This document shows, piece by piece, positions 1-12,946 of a stretch of 64,000 nucleotides of DNA. A program made the position numbers and the translations under genes. The notes under the pieces were generated by a model. That model was given only the letters and a program-made list of their open reading frames with translations. It had not been told where the DNA came from and did not search any database. Position 1 is the first letter of the stretch. Each line of letters opens with the position of its first letter. The stretch covers positions 24,028,570 through 24,092,569 of the forward strand of contig NC_034010.1 of NCBI RefSeq assembly GCF_000346465.2. Direction: 5' to 3'. Origin of the DNA: Prunus persica (lineage: Eukaryota > Streptophyta > Magnoliopsida > Rosales > Rosaceae).

Positions 1-119
1 GGGAGCACCCACTCTATTCATACATGCATATATAGTATATGCATGAAACTTAGCACACGTTAGCAAGAAGCCGACATTAAATTTGAAGTACTCTTACTAC
101 CCGATACATGATTATATAC

Positions 120-2592
120 CTGCAAGAGTAGTCCAGTCACAAATCCTTGCTGAAGAGGATGGCCAAATGGAGATCCACCAAGTATCGCATCCCGTATTCG
201 ATCATTAAAACTAATACATTCCCAATACACAGGTAATAAGAATACTTGATATAATAAGGCAATTCTCTCTAGATAAACCAACACATAGCTATAGGCACTA
301 GGCAGCGAGAAAAAGAAGGGAAACGCTAGTATATATAATTCCCACTGAATTCACATTTGACTAAGACAAGCCATTCCAGTACAAGGTTGAAGTTAAACCA
401 AGGTACCTATCTATTTCTGTGTCTCTTCTGAATATTTGATAAGGAGAGAAATAAATCAAAAACAGGTACTGATATTACCCCCATACAATCCCATTTCCTA
501 GTTCCAACACAGTAAGGAAAACAAATGTTACTCCATTAAAAGGAAAAGGAAAAATTGTACCTCCCAATTCCAGTTCCATGAATGTTGAACTGCGAGGCAT
601 TTATTCCGCGCCCATTGTTGGCAACTTCACCAAAATCCCATCCTTCACCATATCTTGATAAAAGGGGTAAAAAGGGAACATTGAGCCAAAATCATGCTAT
701 ATATTCAAGAACCATAAACAAAACAACAGGTCCATAAAAAAATTCAAATACCAATTTCCAAAGCCACAATAATAGAAAGTGTCTTAAATGAAAATATTGA
801 GTCGCTCGAAACTTACATATAGATACTTGAACCATCAACTCCATCCCTTTCCTTTGTTAGGCTGCAGAGTGCATCTTTTGCTTTCACCTGTGCACAAATT
901 AGTATCTTTAGGCCCATGGCTATTGCACATCCACTCATTGCACCACGTGACTGGCTTATTAGAGTAACATACCATTGTTCTTCTCATTATATGACCCATA
1001 AGATCAAACCGGAACCCATCAACCTGCCAAAATAGTCAGATGATTAATCATTTCAGAATCTCCCGTTAAAACTTAAAAAGGATAAAAGTTCAAACGTTTT
1101 ACAATCGAACAATAAATCAGTACACATTATACATATAAAAATAATAATAATTCATGCTGACCAGGAATAAAAGAGTTTTCATTTCAAATGTGACTAAGAG
1201 AAGCTGCTTTGAGGTATTTAAGACACCATTTGACGATCAAACTCTCACCTTATAATCAACTGCCCAGTGCAATAGATCATCAACAATTAAGCGCTCAACC
1301 ATAAAATGCTCACTAGCAGTGTTGTTCACACATGTACTATGCTCAATAAAGCCATCTGTATTTCTTCTCAAGTAGTATCCTGGAACAATCTGTAAATAAA
1401 CTTTAAATTACAACGGAAGAATGGACAAACCAATCAGGAAGACATATAAGATAGGACAGCAGTCTATATGGGATCTAATGACAAATCACGACCTTATCAA
1501 GAACAGAATTATCATCAACGGGCCCACTACCATGCAAGTGATTGTAAACAACGTCCAAGACAACGCGAAGGCCAAAACGGTTAAGCGCCTGCAACCAGCA
1601 ACCAATATAACCTTTTTCCCATTATTTTTCACCCAATTAAACAGGAGGCATACAAGGGACCACTATAAGCAAAAAACAGGAAAGAAGGAGGAGAAGAGGA
1701 GGGAGGGAAAGAGAAATTATTTTGTATCTCCTGAAAGACAGCAAGTCAATGAAATTCGAAAATGAGAGAATATAGAGCCAGTTAGGAAGACAGAAGCAAA
1801 ACTTAAATTGACCGTGCACTACATAACTTAATTATCTACGTCACTCAAAAGAAGCATTAAACACAAGATTCTTGGCACAGTTAGTGAAGTGACAACACAA
1901 TATCCCGACCTGAACCATCTTCCTAAACTCAATTGCACGGTATGTACCATTTGCATTACTTGCATAGCTTCCTTTAGGGACCCCCCAGAGAACAGGGTTG
2001 TACCTTCAAATGACAGAATGAAAAATAAAGATCAAGCCAAAAAGTAGCTTAAATTGACAATGAAAAACAAACTGGCAGGAGCATACCCCCAATTATACCC
2101 ATCGTCATTTTGGATAGCTGTAATTAGAGCTTGTTGCTTATCTGAATCTGAAGGAAACTTTTCAAGCACCTCAGGATCTGGCCATATGTCATACAGAGGA
2201 ATGGTTACAAGACAATTTAACTACTTTAAGCCCAACCACATTTTATTTCTGCAACACCAATCTGTACACGGATAACTCATACATCATAATCTGCTTGGTA
2301 TCAACATCAATGCGAAAGGACCCTTTCCATTTAAACTTGTTTTCCCATGATGTGAGAACCCCTGAATGGGAGCAGGCCCCACTCATGTCCCACATGCTTA
2401 TCTATAATTCTTAATTATACATCTCAGCGCATTTTCTCTATGACTTCAAATGGAGCCAGATCCGGCATAGACTTGTTATTCTTTTTGGGATCCACAGACA
2501 CATACATACATACATACATACATACTGTATATAAACATTACTCAGCCACATGTATGTTCTATAAGAAATCACCAACTACATCAAATTCAAAG

Positions 2593-2640
<48 letters not shown>

Positions 2641-5600
2641 AGAAGAAGAAGAAGAAAGAAGCAGGAGTACTGAAAATAATTCAACTTTGCAGTAATAATG
2701 AACTTTTCCAGGCTGGAAAGCATATCTGCAACCAAAAAAGAACATTGTTTTATCTATTTTTTAAGTGTAGGGATTGAGAGAGAACAATGAATTCCCTTAC
2801 CTACACTTTTCCAGTTCTCCTTCTCATCATCAACACCTGCAAATTGGAATGCTGGCAGTAGATGAACATGAGTTATACCAGCATTTGATAATTTCTTCAA
2901 ATGAATTGCACCCGCTGAGTCCTTCAAGCATTTAAATATGTATTGTTAATTGGTAAACTCTCATAGAATTTACTTTTCCTTTCATCCATCCTGTATAATC
3001 CACATGAAACTGAATAACTAGAATGCTTACAAAAGACCAATCAGATGAAACAAGCTTGTTCAAGATACACAAACAAAGGAAACTAAGCATGACCAGTTCC
3101 AGTGTGCAGACCCTACCCACTAGACAATCACTCATGAAAAAGTTTCTTTACATTTTAATTCTTAAGTTTTTAATTAGTATACTTCAGGTATACTTGGGTA
3201 ACACCCCTCTTAATACAGAAAATTTCATATCTTCTAGGAACTGCATCAATCATCAGGGCAGAATAACAGAATTACCTGCAAAGTGAAGGCAAGATATCCA
3301 CCACGAAATTCAGGATGCACAGCCTGGTCACTGGCACTGTAATGGCAACTCAGTATATTAAAATGAATACCTACAGAGTTCATACAATACCAAAACAATA
3401 ATCATATGTGGAGAAACGAACACATATTACTCATTAAAAGTTAAACATAACATATATCAATAGAGATCTCTTTCTAGAAAATTGGCTGAAAGTGGCATCA
3501 TATTTCTTTTTGTCGCAAAGTGGCATTATATAGATCCCAAGATTTATGTTGCATCTTAGGAGAGAAGGGGAGAGAGAGAGGTTTTGAAGTGATAAAGCAT
3601 AAAACTTGACACCAGACGTCTCTTTCACCAACAACTCTTCTGTGTAGCTAAACACAACTTGAAATCCTATAATGTGTAATCTTTAAGTTGTTTTATGATT
3701 TTCATACATAATTTCTAAAAGTAAGAATTGAAGCTGAGTTCATAAATACTATAAATCATATGAAAACTAGTAATTACCTGAAATCTCTTATGTGCAACTC
3801 ATAAATACTTATGTCAGAAAAAGAAAGTATATCAGGTTTCTCATCTACCAATTTATCCCATCCTTCAGGTTTTATGTTATCAGAATCAAGATTGACCAAC
3901 AATGTCCGCCTACCATCTGATGAGAGCCTGCTCCAACAAAAATTAAAAAATATTAAATCATGGGAAATATCAATGTGCAGGCATATAAATCAATGTCCAT
4001 GACTAATTACATACTAGCGGATAGCAGTGCTGCATAACTTTAGAATATGAAAACACCTTAGGTATTATCGGATAACTGTTGGCTAAATGAGACAACCAGC
4101 ATACCCTCTGGCATATGGATCGTTTGCATAGCATTTTTCAATTCTCAAGGTGCTTGGATGATATACAGACACTTCATACACGTAATAGCAGCCTTCCCAA
4201 CTTTTTGGTCCTTTAGTACTCCAAACGCCATTAAATTCCTCAAGTTGCACTACTTCTAGGGGACTCCCACCTGATGGCTCCTTATAAATGCAAACACATA
4301 CTTCCTGCTTTGAAAAAACAAATGATTGCTTAAGTAAGTAGGACCAAGAGAGCATTAATAAAAACCTTATAAAATATAAGATACCTGAGCCGTAGGCGCC
4401 CAAAGGTAAAGTGATACTGATTGTTTTGAATAAAGTGCACCAAGGGGACCATTATATGAGAACAAGTCATCTAGGATACCAGGTAATTGCAGACCAGTAG
4501 CATCACTGCACCTTCCATCAGCTGTATAACATGAAAACAGATAAACCATATATTCACTGGCTGGAAATTAAGCAACTGCAATTGAACTTTTATGTTGATC
4601 AAGATGCACACAAATCACACACAAGGTAGTGACTCTATGTTCCGTTATAAAAGTGTTAGAAATGGTGAATTTTATGCATTTCAGCACTCTCCATCGCATG
4701 TAGGCCTCAACACTCCCCTCATGTGCAAGGCTACAGATCAAAATTTGAAAACAGACGGTAATAATCAGTGTTCATTTTTTCTTCACCATTTTATAAGACT
4801 TAGGAAGACAATTGCTAATCTAATTGTGCGTTTATCATAACTGACTGGCAAAGACCAAATGCAACAACATTCTTACAATTGAAAGTAGCAACAGCCAATT
4901 GGCATTTGAGAAGAGGTTTGGCGTCCAAATCAGGGGGCACATTAAAAGCTCTGTAATCTTTGATATGAGGAAATTTTTCTTTCACCTAACAACAATCATT
5001 TTGATACATGGTCAGTTCTAAGAAGTGTTCGACTTATCAAGAAGTTACATTAGGCAAAAACAGCAATAAGATGGTACAAGCAAGCAAACCACGAACGACC
5101 AACAACAACCATTGATAGGTCCAAAATAAAAATAAAAAGAACACTGCTTCAACAGAAAACATAACATCTCACATTTTCTGGAAGCCCGTGTTTATCTTCT
5201 TCAAGCTTAACTTTTACATCCTCACCTGTTAGCAAAGAAGTCTCATCATACTTGATTCTTATATTTGAAATAATTATGATTCACCACTGAGTAAGAGTTG
5301 GTAAAGTCCTTACCTAGAATTCCATCACTTGTAAGAGATAAAGCAGCAGTTTTACTAGCCAATAAATAGCAGGAACCATTTCCAACATACACATTCCAAG
5401 CAATAATTGATTCACTAACCCAGAATGCCCTTGAATACAACAAGCTACCCTGCAACCCACCGATCATAACTTAGCACGAAACCTCCATGGTATGGCCATA
5501 TCAAAATTCAATTTACCATTTTAATCATTCATTCTTTATCTATAATGTCAGTGACTCCAACACAACAGTAAAAAAGTTTAATCCTTTAATTAAAACCCAC

Positions 5601-6035
5601 AACAAATTCAAATGTATTCATCTTCTGTTTCTTCAAATTGGCCATTTTTTAACTACTTGGGTTCCAATAATGATGTACACTTCAAATTTCTTGTTTTTTG
5701 GTACCAAATTTCAATGCAACATTAGCTTCCGAAATGCATGGAAAACACTCTGGAAAATCTCAACAGGTTTTGGGAGCGAGAGCAGAAACCTGAGAGGTCG
5801 AAGTGGACTCCTCTGCAGACATGTATAAGGAGGAGGCCGAGCACTGCAAATTGGGTTTTCTGAAAACCTTGGCGGAATGGAGTGGAAGTGGGAGAAAGGG
5901 TTTCACTTTGGAGGTGAAACGGCGCCGTAGAGAAGATGAAGGGCACGTGGCGCCGCGTCGACGAGGGAAATGGCAGTTGACAGTTGGAGCAGTTGGTGAT
6001 GGGTAAAGAAGAAATGGAGAGGTATATAAAGGCAT
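120..6035 (-). CDS. PU1: Pullulanase 1 / limit dextrinase, chloroplastic (3' end outside window)
   Basis: Starch-debranching enzyme (GH13) that hydrolyses alpha-1,6 links of limit dextrins in the plastid. Exons read on the minus strand: 6035-5790, 5449-5314, 5225-5173, 4985-4877, 4521-4385, 4304-4105, 3927-3778, 3336-3276, 2921-2801, 2177-2087, 2003-1910, 1588-1493, 1389-1249, 1023-973, 887-817, 653-561, 210-120; 1941 nt or 647 codons, all in phase. The first exon gives a Ser/Arg-rich leader of about 70 residues, typical of a plastid transit peptide. GH13 landmarks are DVVYNH (region I), GFRFDLMGH with the nucleophile Asp (region II) and [10 protein letters not shown] with the acid/base Glu (region III). 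[12 protein letters not shown] and [16 protein letters not shown] are pullulanase signatures. The family is about 900-970 residues, so roughly a third of the protein lies beyond base 1. Bases 1-119 are intron. ATG 6035 is chosen because it supplies the transit peptide. Confidence 0.95.
2596..2658. repeat. Compound (GA)n(GAA)n microsatellite in a pullulanase intron
   Basis: About 21 GA units (2596-2637) running into GAA units, preceded by ACAT repeats at about 2497-2524. All lie in the intron between pullulanase exons 9 and 10. Confidence 0.95.
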
Positions 6036-7156
6036 TGGTTTTCCTTCAGAGAAAGAGTCTGTGTGAACCTCTGAATTTTGCTGGCTTTCAGATCATTTCT
6101 GTTGCTCTACACACTAAAAATTTGTTCTTTGATTTTCTTCTTCTCTGTTTTAATTTTTTTTTAATTCTTAGTCAGTTTTATCCTAAATTGACAACCAAAA
6201 TGACAAATTGTTCTTTCCAAAAAAGAAAAAGACAAATTGCTAATCACCTTCTTCCTGACTGTTATATAATGTTATCCTTGAATTAATATTTCACCAAGAT
6301 GACAATTTTTTTTTGGACTAACCAAAACGACAACTTACAACTCAAAAGAAAACATAGAACTGCGTGGCAGCCCAACCTCATTTGCCAAGGTGGGTAGAAT
6401 GGGATTCATTCCCATCGCTAGAATGAACGTGGGGTCACAACAAATCTGATTCTTGATGCCTGATATTGAAAAGAATTGTGGGATGGGAAAGGGATGAAAG
6501 GGAATCAAATTTTTCATGCCAAAAAATACCCCTCACAAATAATTTTTTCCATATGAAAAATTGTAGTCTTTGGAAATAAATCATATTTTGTTTAAGGTCA
6601 TTTTCTTAATAAAAATGTTTTTCATTCCGATTCATGATGGATAGTAAACAACTTAATTGGAATGCATGACTCTTTTTTTTTTTTTTTGAGGACTTTATCT
6701 ATTGAGAGGGATGATAGCATATTAAAATCACACACATTACACGAATGCTAAAACTCGAATCCAACACCTTGTATATATTATATATTCCCTAAATTTGGGG
6801 GATCAGGGCCTGGCCAAGGCCTCCCTCCACTCCTGGAAACACAGTGGATGGATTGAAAGAAAACAAAAATAGATGGACAAGAATATAACCTGTTACTAAA
6901 GTTAGATTATTTTGAGAATATAATAACTAATGAATTGTAGAGAAAAGTATGCAAATGAGGTGAGTGACGACAATAATGCCACTTAAGATCAGATTTAGAC
7001 AAAACTGACATACAATAGTGAGGACTTGGGAGGAATGGATAATAAGGCCCGAATTTTAAGAAAATAAAAATAAAAAGCGATTTTGTCAATTACCAAAATG
7101 CAATTCACCTTTCACAACATGGCCGTGGCTTAAGCTCCCATGCCGGACCCTACTTA
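6036..7156. other. Intergenic, pullulanase upstream region
   Basis: AT-rich spacer holding the pullulanase promoter side. There is a long T tract near 6672-6687 and several GA/A-rich stretches. No coding signal or clear TATA box was found upstream of 6035. Short open frames here have no recognisable protein similarity. Confidence 0.5.
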
Positions 7157-8258
7157 GAGCATTTTTAAGAGAGTATATAAATGAAATAGGCAAAATTATA
7201 TTATAACAACTTATGTGGCATGTTGCCTAAGGCCATCTCCTACCATGTTAGGGCTGAACTCAAATTTTCACCTCCTAAAATATAACTATTCATGTATTTT
7301 CAGGACTCAAAATTGTTTTTCCTCCAACCTTACAGACTCATAATTTGAGTCCGCAACTTTATTAAATTGTTTAAAAATGATTAATCCCTAAAAAAAAATT
7401 TGTCATTAATTTTTCTTGACATTATTTTTGTTTCAACATTCATGATTTAATTTTTTAAACATTTTAATCTAAAAAAATTGAAATTCCATAAACATAACAT
7501 TTTGCTTCACTTAAAATTAAAATGAGAATGCCATTTGTAGAATTTGAGAGTGGGATCTCATTTAGATAAATTAAAAATATTATTTTAATAATTTGATTTG
7601 AATTTCGACCATTGGATCTTCTTTTTCTCGTTAAAATAAAGTTGGAAAAAATATGTGTCGTTTATATCTATTTGAGAAAGTTTGAAAAATCAAAAAAAGT
7701 TGGTGCCCATTGCTTGACACGTGGCCAGCTTTTAAAGGCTCCAAAAGATTAGATAAAAAAAGTTTTTTTTAAAAAAAAACAAGAAGATGCATCATTGGTT
7801 TTCAAAGGGAGTTGTTCGATTCCAAGGTACCTTTGATGTGAGCCTTCCACGCGTCTAACAAGTTAGCTTTGTCCTGCCATTCCTTCACGTGCTGCTCAAG
7901 TTGGATTCGTCTCGGGCCCACAGAAATTCCGCCTGGACTGGAAAGTTGGGCCAAATTACCACCCCTCCCTATACATGGTTGGAGAAGGTTTTGGGGGCTA
8001 TAATCCTAAAATTTGGGTTTGGCCCTCATGGTTGGAAATGGTCTAAGCATTTGCGTCATGAATAAAGTTGGTCACCCTATGGGACTAAGCAATGTAAGTG
8101 TACAAATTAGGCCAATTTGTTCACTTTGAAGTAGGCAATATTGGGTTGTTGGGAAGAGTAGAGTAACCTATTTGCCTCTTCCTTTGGAGCATGAAAATAC
8201 TAATGTGGCAAGACAAATGAGGTTTACCTACTATTTTACCTCTCTTTTGGAGATGTTC
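7157..8258. mobile_element. Outer Tourist-like MITE (PIF/Harbinger type), carrying a nested element
   Basis: The left end reads GAGCATTTTTAAGAGAG and the right end, reverse complemented, GAACATCTCCAAAAGAGAG, so they form terminal inverted repeats. Both ends are flanked by TTA (7154-7156 and 8259-8261), the 3-bp target duplication typical of PIF/Harbinger elements. Positions 7231-8043 are a second element inserted inside it. No transposase coding is visible, so it is non-autonomous. Confidence 0.75.
7231..8043. mobile_element. Inner Tourist-like MITE nested in the 7157-8258 element
   Basis: Long imperfect terminal inverted repeats of about 45 bp: left GGCCATCTCCTACCATG, right end (reverse complement) GACCATTTCCAACCATG, followed on both sides by a GGGC-AAAC-CAAATTTT type block. 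Target duplication TAA at 7228-7230 and 8044-8046. About 813 bp with no coding capacity. Confidence 0.75.
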
Positions 8259-8261
8259 TTA

Positions 8262-9073
8262 GCCGTGACACAACAATGTTGTAAATGTGTCCAAAAGTTG
8301 TGGGGCCTAATTGTCAAATTCCTCACTCAGCATGTGCCTTCATGATTATCATATGGTTCAAGGTTCAAACTAAAGAAAGCAACATCCACAAACTTTTACT
8401 TCCCTTTAATTTTTATTGACTTGTTGCCTTAAGTCTAAACCAACCCTAAACCCTATGTTCTTGAATAATTCCAGTTAAACTTGGTCTTAATTTGCTATTA
8501 CAACCAGTTTAATTACCAACTGAACCTTTTGCATCATAAAGCTAATTAGATGCCTTTGATGGGATTATGGCAGACACTCACAATCAAGTTGTATGTTTGG
8601 TGTCCATGCTTCACAAAAAGCAAAATCTCTGGGAGATTTGTGATCATTTGTCATGCTCATATCTTCCATCATTATGCTACTTTGATTTGATGTACCAAGA
8701 AAAAGCAAAAGTGAGATGAAATAGCATGAGCACAATTATGGCTTTTAATTGAACAATACCATCTTTCTGAAATTTGGTTACCATAATTTGGAGATTCTAA
8801 TTTGATCTCCCATTAATTTCACATCAACTACAGATTTTAGAGCAGCTAAATGCTGAAAGAGATATAGATTCAAGTCTCCATCCAACATATATATGCTAAA
8901 TCAAACAAGTTAGGATTTTTCATTTCTAAGACTGGCTGGTGTTTGAAACAATTTTCAAACTGAGGCATTGTGGCCATCCATTTCATGCTGCTACCTTTGC
9001 ATGTGTGACAGTGTGAAAAAGATGGGCAGCCTTAGAAAAATCATGTAACCAAAAAGTAAAAAAGCAGTTTTGG
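8262..9073. other. Intergenic, downstream of the DUF1635 gene
   Basis: AT-rich sequence that includes the presumed 3' UTR of the minus-strand DUF1635 gene just left of 9074. No other gene, RNA or repeat was recognised. Confidence 0.4.
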
Positions 9074-9956
9074 TCAATGCAGAACAAGCTTTTGGTACTT
9101 GGTGATGGGTGAAGAATCAGAACCAGGCTCATCACAGTGCACCAGGCTTCTCTTGTTGCTGAAACAGCTAATGTTACTGCTAATGCAAGAGTCTTGGGGC
9201 AGAAGACGCTGCCGCGTTGGAGGAAAGATTGCAACCGGTGGAATCTCAATGGATTTGAGCTGGGGAGGAGGGTGCTGCCACTGAGGCAGAGGTCCAGCCA
9301 GGAGAAGGTTTTGAAGGAGTGGTCCGGCTTCGATTACTGCTTGCAGTAGCTTCCCCTTCTCTGGCAATACTAATGGCTTCTCAGCTCCCAATTTTGAGGC
9401 TGCTTGTGGTTGTGGCGACAATGGTGGTGGGATCGTAATTCGGTCTGCATTTGGTGATGCAGTGATGGTTTCATCAGAGTCAGAAGAGGCAAAATGTTTG
9501 TTGTTTGAATCCCTGCCTTTTGATTCAATTTCCTCATTTTGTGCAGCAACTAGTTCTTGATCTTGTTGTTTTTGCTGTTTTTGCAGCTCTTGTTGGAGCA
9601 TGAGCTTGTCCAAAACTAGCCTTTGGCATTTTGCTTGAGCCTCATCTCTCTCCTGGACGGTTCTTCTTAGGAGATCTTTGAGCTGAACAAGTTCTTCTTC
9701 TCTCTTTGCAATCTTCTCCTTTGCTGACAAAATTGTTGTCTCAAGCTCCAAGGTTGTGTACAGAAGAGAATGCTTCAACTCTTGTATCCCCTGCAGCCAA
9801 ATCAAGAACATAAATTAGACATGTTCATACAAGAAACTAGCAGAAAGGGCCAATTGGGTCTTTTTCAACTTGAGAAAACAGAATTTCAGAAACTTGACAA
9901 GAATCAAATACCTCTTCCTGATAGCAAAGTTCCCAAGGACTGCACTGAACTTCCAT
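9074..9956 (-). CDS. DUF1635 family coiled-coil protein, two exons
   Basis: Plant-specific protein of unknown function. Exon 1 is 9956-9912 (15 codons, MEVQCSPWELCYQEE) and exon 2 is 9790-9074, giving 253 residues. The intron is GT-AG with acceptor CTGCAG. Directly after the junction comes the DUF1635 signature LLYTTLELE, followed by a charged coiled coil to about residue 95 (runs of E, K, R, Q with QQELQKQQKQQ). A Ser/Pro-rich low-complexity middle follows, and the tail is basic. Start 9956 is chosen because its short exon joins the conserved helix in frame; the longer open frame starting near 9811 would read through the intron. A 55-codon upstream frame overlaps this start (see findings). 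A TATA box lies at 10112-10120. Function and location are not known; no enzyme motif is present. Confidence 0.85.
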
Positions 9957-10111
9957 TAGTTGCAAGGATGCAAATGGCAGAGGCTAAGGCAAATGTTGGT
10001 GGTGGCTTACAAGTGCTTGGTTTCTGCTCCCTTTCCTTGGTTTTTCTCTCCTTATCTTTCTCTTCATTCATATGAGATATGAAGGTTGAACAAAACACAA
10101 AAGGCCAAAAG

Positions 10112-10120
10112 CATTTATAG
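10112..10120 (-). promoter_or_regulatory. TATA box of the DUF1635 gene
   Basis: Minus-strand CTATAAATG, about 160 bp upstream of the start codon at 9956. Transcription would begin near 10085, giving a leader of about 130 nt that contains the upstream ATG at 10071. Confidence 0.5.
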
Positions 10121-12946
10121 AAAGGTCAATTGCGCGCCAAGTGCATTCTTTGTACCCTATAAATGTACACGAGGACTAAAAATATTGAAGGAAGAAATCT
10201 GAAATCTGCAGTGAGACATAAGTCTTCATCAGCTACACCTTTTACCTTATCTCAGCCGCGCATGGTACGTGCACATGCATATTTTTACCGACGAGCGATG
10301 TAACACATAACACGTTTATTGGTTCTATTTTAAACTACACTTCTCTTAAAGAGGTGGCGTTTTAATGAAAAAATTGCATGTTTACATGTGATGGATGTGA
10401 CGGATTTCAAATAGAGGAATGTAACGCGTAGCTTAGTTGTTGATTACATTACTATTTACTAATCATATCTTTCGCAGGAATACGACATCGCTACTTTTTA
10501 AAAGAGAAACAGTAAATACAATATTAACTTTATTATTCCATGAACCTAAATTTATGTTTGGTATAGAACACCACCTTCTCGAATTAAACATCAAAAAGAA
10601 AAAAAGTCATATTTGATGAATGATTAAAGCCATTTGATTTATAACACTTTTTTCCCTTTAGATTATAAGCTCAAGTGTTCTTTTTGACTATTGAGAATAA
10701 AAATGGGACGGGGCCATGTATAAATGGTTGCTATGTTTCATTTGGCCGCCCCCCCATTGCTCAAACTTTGATTCCACTAATTGGTAATAGTAACCAATAA
10801 AGAAATTGCGGCTCTAAAAACTTAGAATGTTTTCTGGGTTAGGTTGTTTTTGTTTTATATATGGAGTACATATTATTTTATGACTTTTGATGATTGTATT
10901 TTTCGGAGAATACTAGAAACCCTATATTTTATTCCTCCCTTAAAAAAGCTTATAAAATTGTTCTCAACATATCATTTTAGAGTAATGTATAAGATAAAAA
11001 GTATCCTAATTGCATCAGGGATCCTAATTGGACTCGAGCATATTCTACAAATTTCCAACGCTTTAGATTCAAACTTTCATTGCATGCTGCTTCAAAATAA
11101 CTTAAGGGATTGTTAGTAGCAATCGTCCCAAAATTATAACCCGATTTGCATATGTAATTTGTGAGTAATTGCACATACTCGAAATTAATTTTAAATTTTA
11201 TACATGATCAGAGTAACATAAAGGTTTTTTTCTCATTACCCTTGAGAAAATGTTTTGCCCTTTTTTTTTTTTTGGTCTTTAACCAAATGAAAACTTCACA
11301 AAATTGGCAGAGGAGATAATGGTAGGGTCTTTAGGGTAAAAAATTAAATTTATCCACTGATGAAAGGATTAAAATTAATAGGAAAATGTGTTGATCATCC
11401 ATTCAGATTTTAAGATTTGTCCAAACAATGCTTTGCGTGTGGGTCCTCCAACGTCTAAATGCCATGATTAGTCCACCATCTCCAATTCTCCATGCCTCAA
11501 AACACATTCACATGCACACATGCAATTATATTCAACACGAAATATAAATAAAAACTCATGTGGGCTCTCGTGTGGTGCAATTAAAATGTGACACATCATA
11601 GAATAGGAAAAAATGAATATTTTCTTCCATTTCTCCATTTTTAGAGAGCACGACTTCACTCGTATAGATTTGATGTTATCTTAATTCATTTTTCCACCTG
11701 CTTTTGTCACTTGAGCAAATCTTAATCCTAGCTCTAATCGTGATATACAATTTATGTTGTTTGCCTTTCTTTTTCTTTTCTTATAAGTTATGATATAATA
11801 ATCTTATGAGAACATATAAACGTTTTGATTCTCTCGGTCTATTGTTAATTAATTTTACATCGAACGATACACACATTAACACGATACGAAAACCAAAAAT
11901 CTTAACTTCAACATGTGGACATGAGAAAACTAGCGAGGTCCAACTAGTCAAAGGGTACTCACAATTCCAATATGTTTCAAAGTTTGTTGTCAAAACGAGT
12001 AGCTTTTTTCGGTTTTGCTTCAAGTTGGGTGATTTGTTTAGAGTTTGCTTTTTCTAGTTTCGTTCGTGCAAGAACGCGGATTGGAGTTGTAAAGGGTGAT
12101 TGATCATGATGTAAGATAAAGAAAAGAATCGACCTCTTTTGTCACTTGCTTTGCTTCAAAAAGATCTTTTGCATGTGATTAGAGCGATCGGTGCTGTGGG
12201 GCCCAGCGCTTCACATTCTCATAATTAGATCATAACATCAACTTATTCAAGATTAGTCCACATCATCAGAATATTATATAAACAAAGAAAAAAAAAATCA
12301 TAATCACCAGTGATTGGATGAATGGTAAGAACAAAGTACTGCAAGGAAAATTTACTAAAATCATGAGATCAAAGAAATAATAACATCCTCCCCTTCACAA
12401 AGCAACCATTAAAATGATGGAGTATTACAGCTACAATTTGAAATGTATCAGGTTGAGCATTCTAAACCAACATCTGCTGATGATATCAAGAGAAACTAGA
12501 TCAGCATGAAACTTTACAAGTTTAGAAGCACTTACAAAAGAAATGCTCATTCACATTTATTTACTTGTGATTCAATAAACATATCATTTCTAGAGTTAGA
12601 CTTAAGTTGGAGCTTCTTTTTAAACTAAAACATCGACGAATCGAGGCGATTTCTTCAATAAGCTCTCGCATGTGAACATTTTTAACATACAACTACTTAG
12701 GTAATTTGGTAAGAACAGAGTATTGCAATGATAGAGTAATACAGCAATAGGATTGAGCATTCTAAACCAACATCTGCTGATGATATTAAGAGAACCTAGA
12801 TCAGCATGAAACTTTACAAGTTTAGAAGCATTTATCCTAAAAAGAGAGTAATTTTATATCAAAAAGCACAAAGACAGGAGATGACAATTACGTGTTTGCT
12901 TTTTATGTTACCAAAAGAATGTAGTGCCAAGTTGAGAATAACCGAC
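10121..12946. other. Intergenic between DUF1635 promoter and shugoshin 3' end
   Basis: AT-rich, with poly-T at 11260-11274 and no supported gene. The right part (12453-12946) probably includes the shugoshin 3' UTR and holds a 300-bp-period duplication annotated separately. Confidence 0.4.
12453..12830. repeat. Direct duplication, 300-bp period
   Basis: A 78-bp block starting TTGAGCATTCTAAACCAACA at 12453-12530 recurs at 12753-12830 with about two mismatches. The stretch just before each block (GTAAGAACA-AGTA-TGCAA) is also related. It lies immediately downstream of the shugoshin stop codon. Confidence 0.8.

Noticed and set aside
2709..2727. Candidate micro-exon in pullulanase (reads ATATGCTTTCCAGCCTGG on the minus strand)
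   Set aside because: Its phase fits, but the exon at 2177-2087 joins directly to exon 9 as [15 protein letters not shown], which matches the family without it.
5984..6286. 100-codon plus-strand open frame over the pullulanase start
   Set aside because: It is antisense to the transit-peptide exon and leader and has no independent support.
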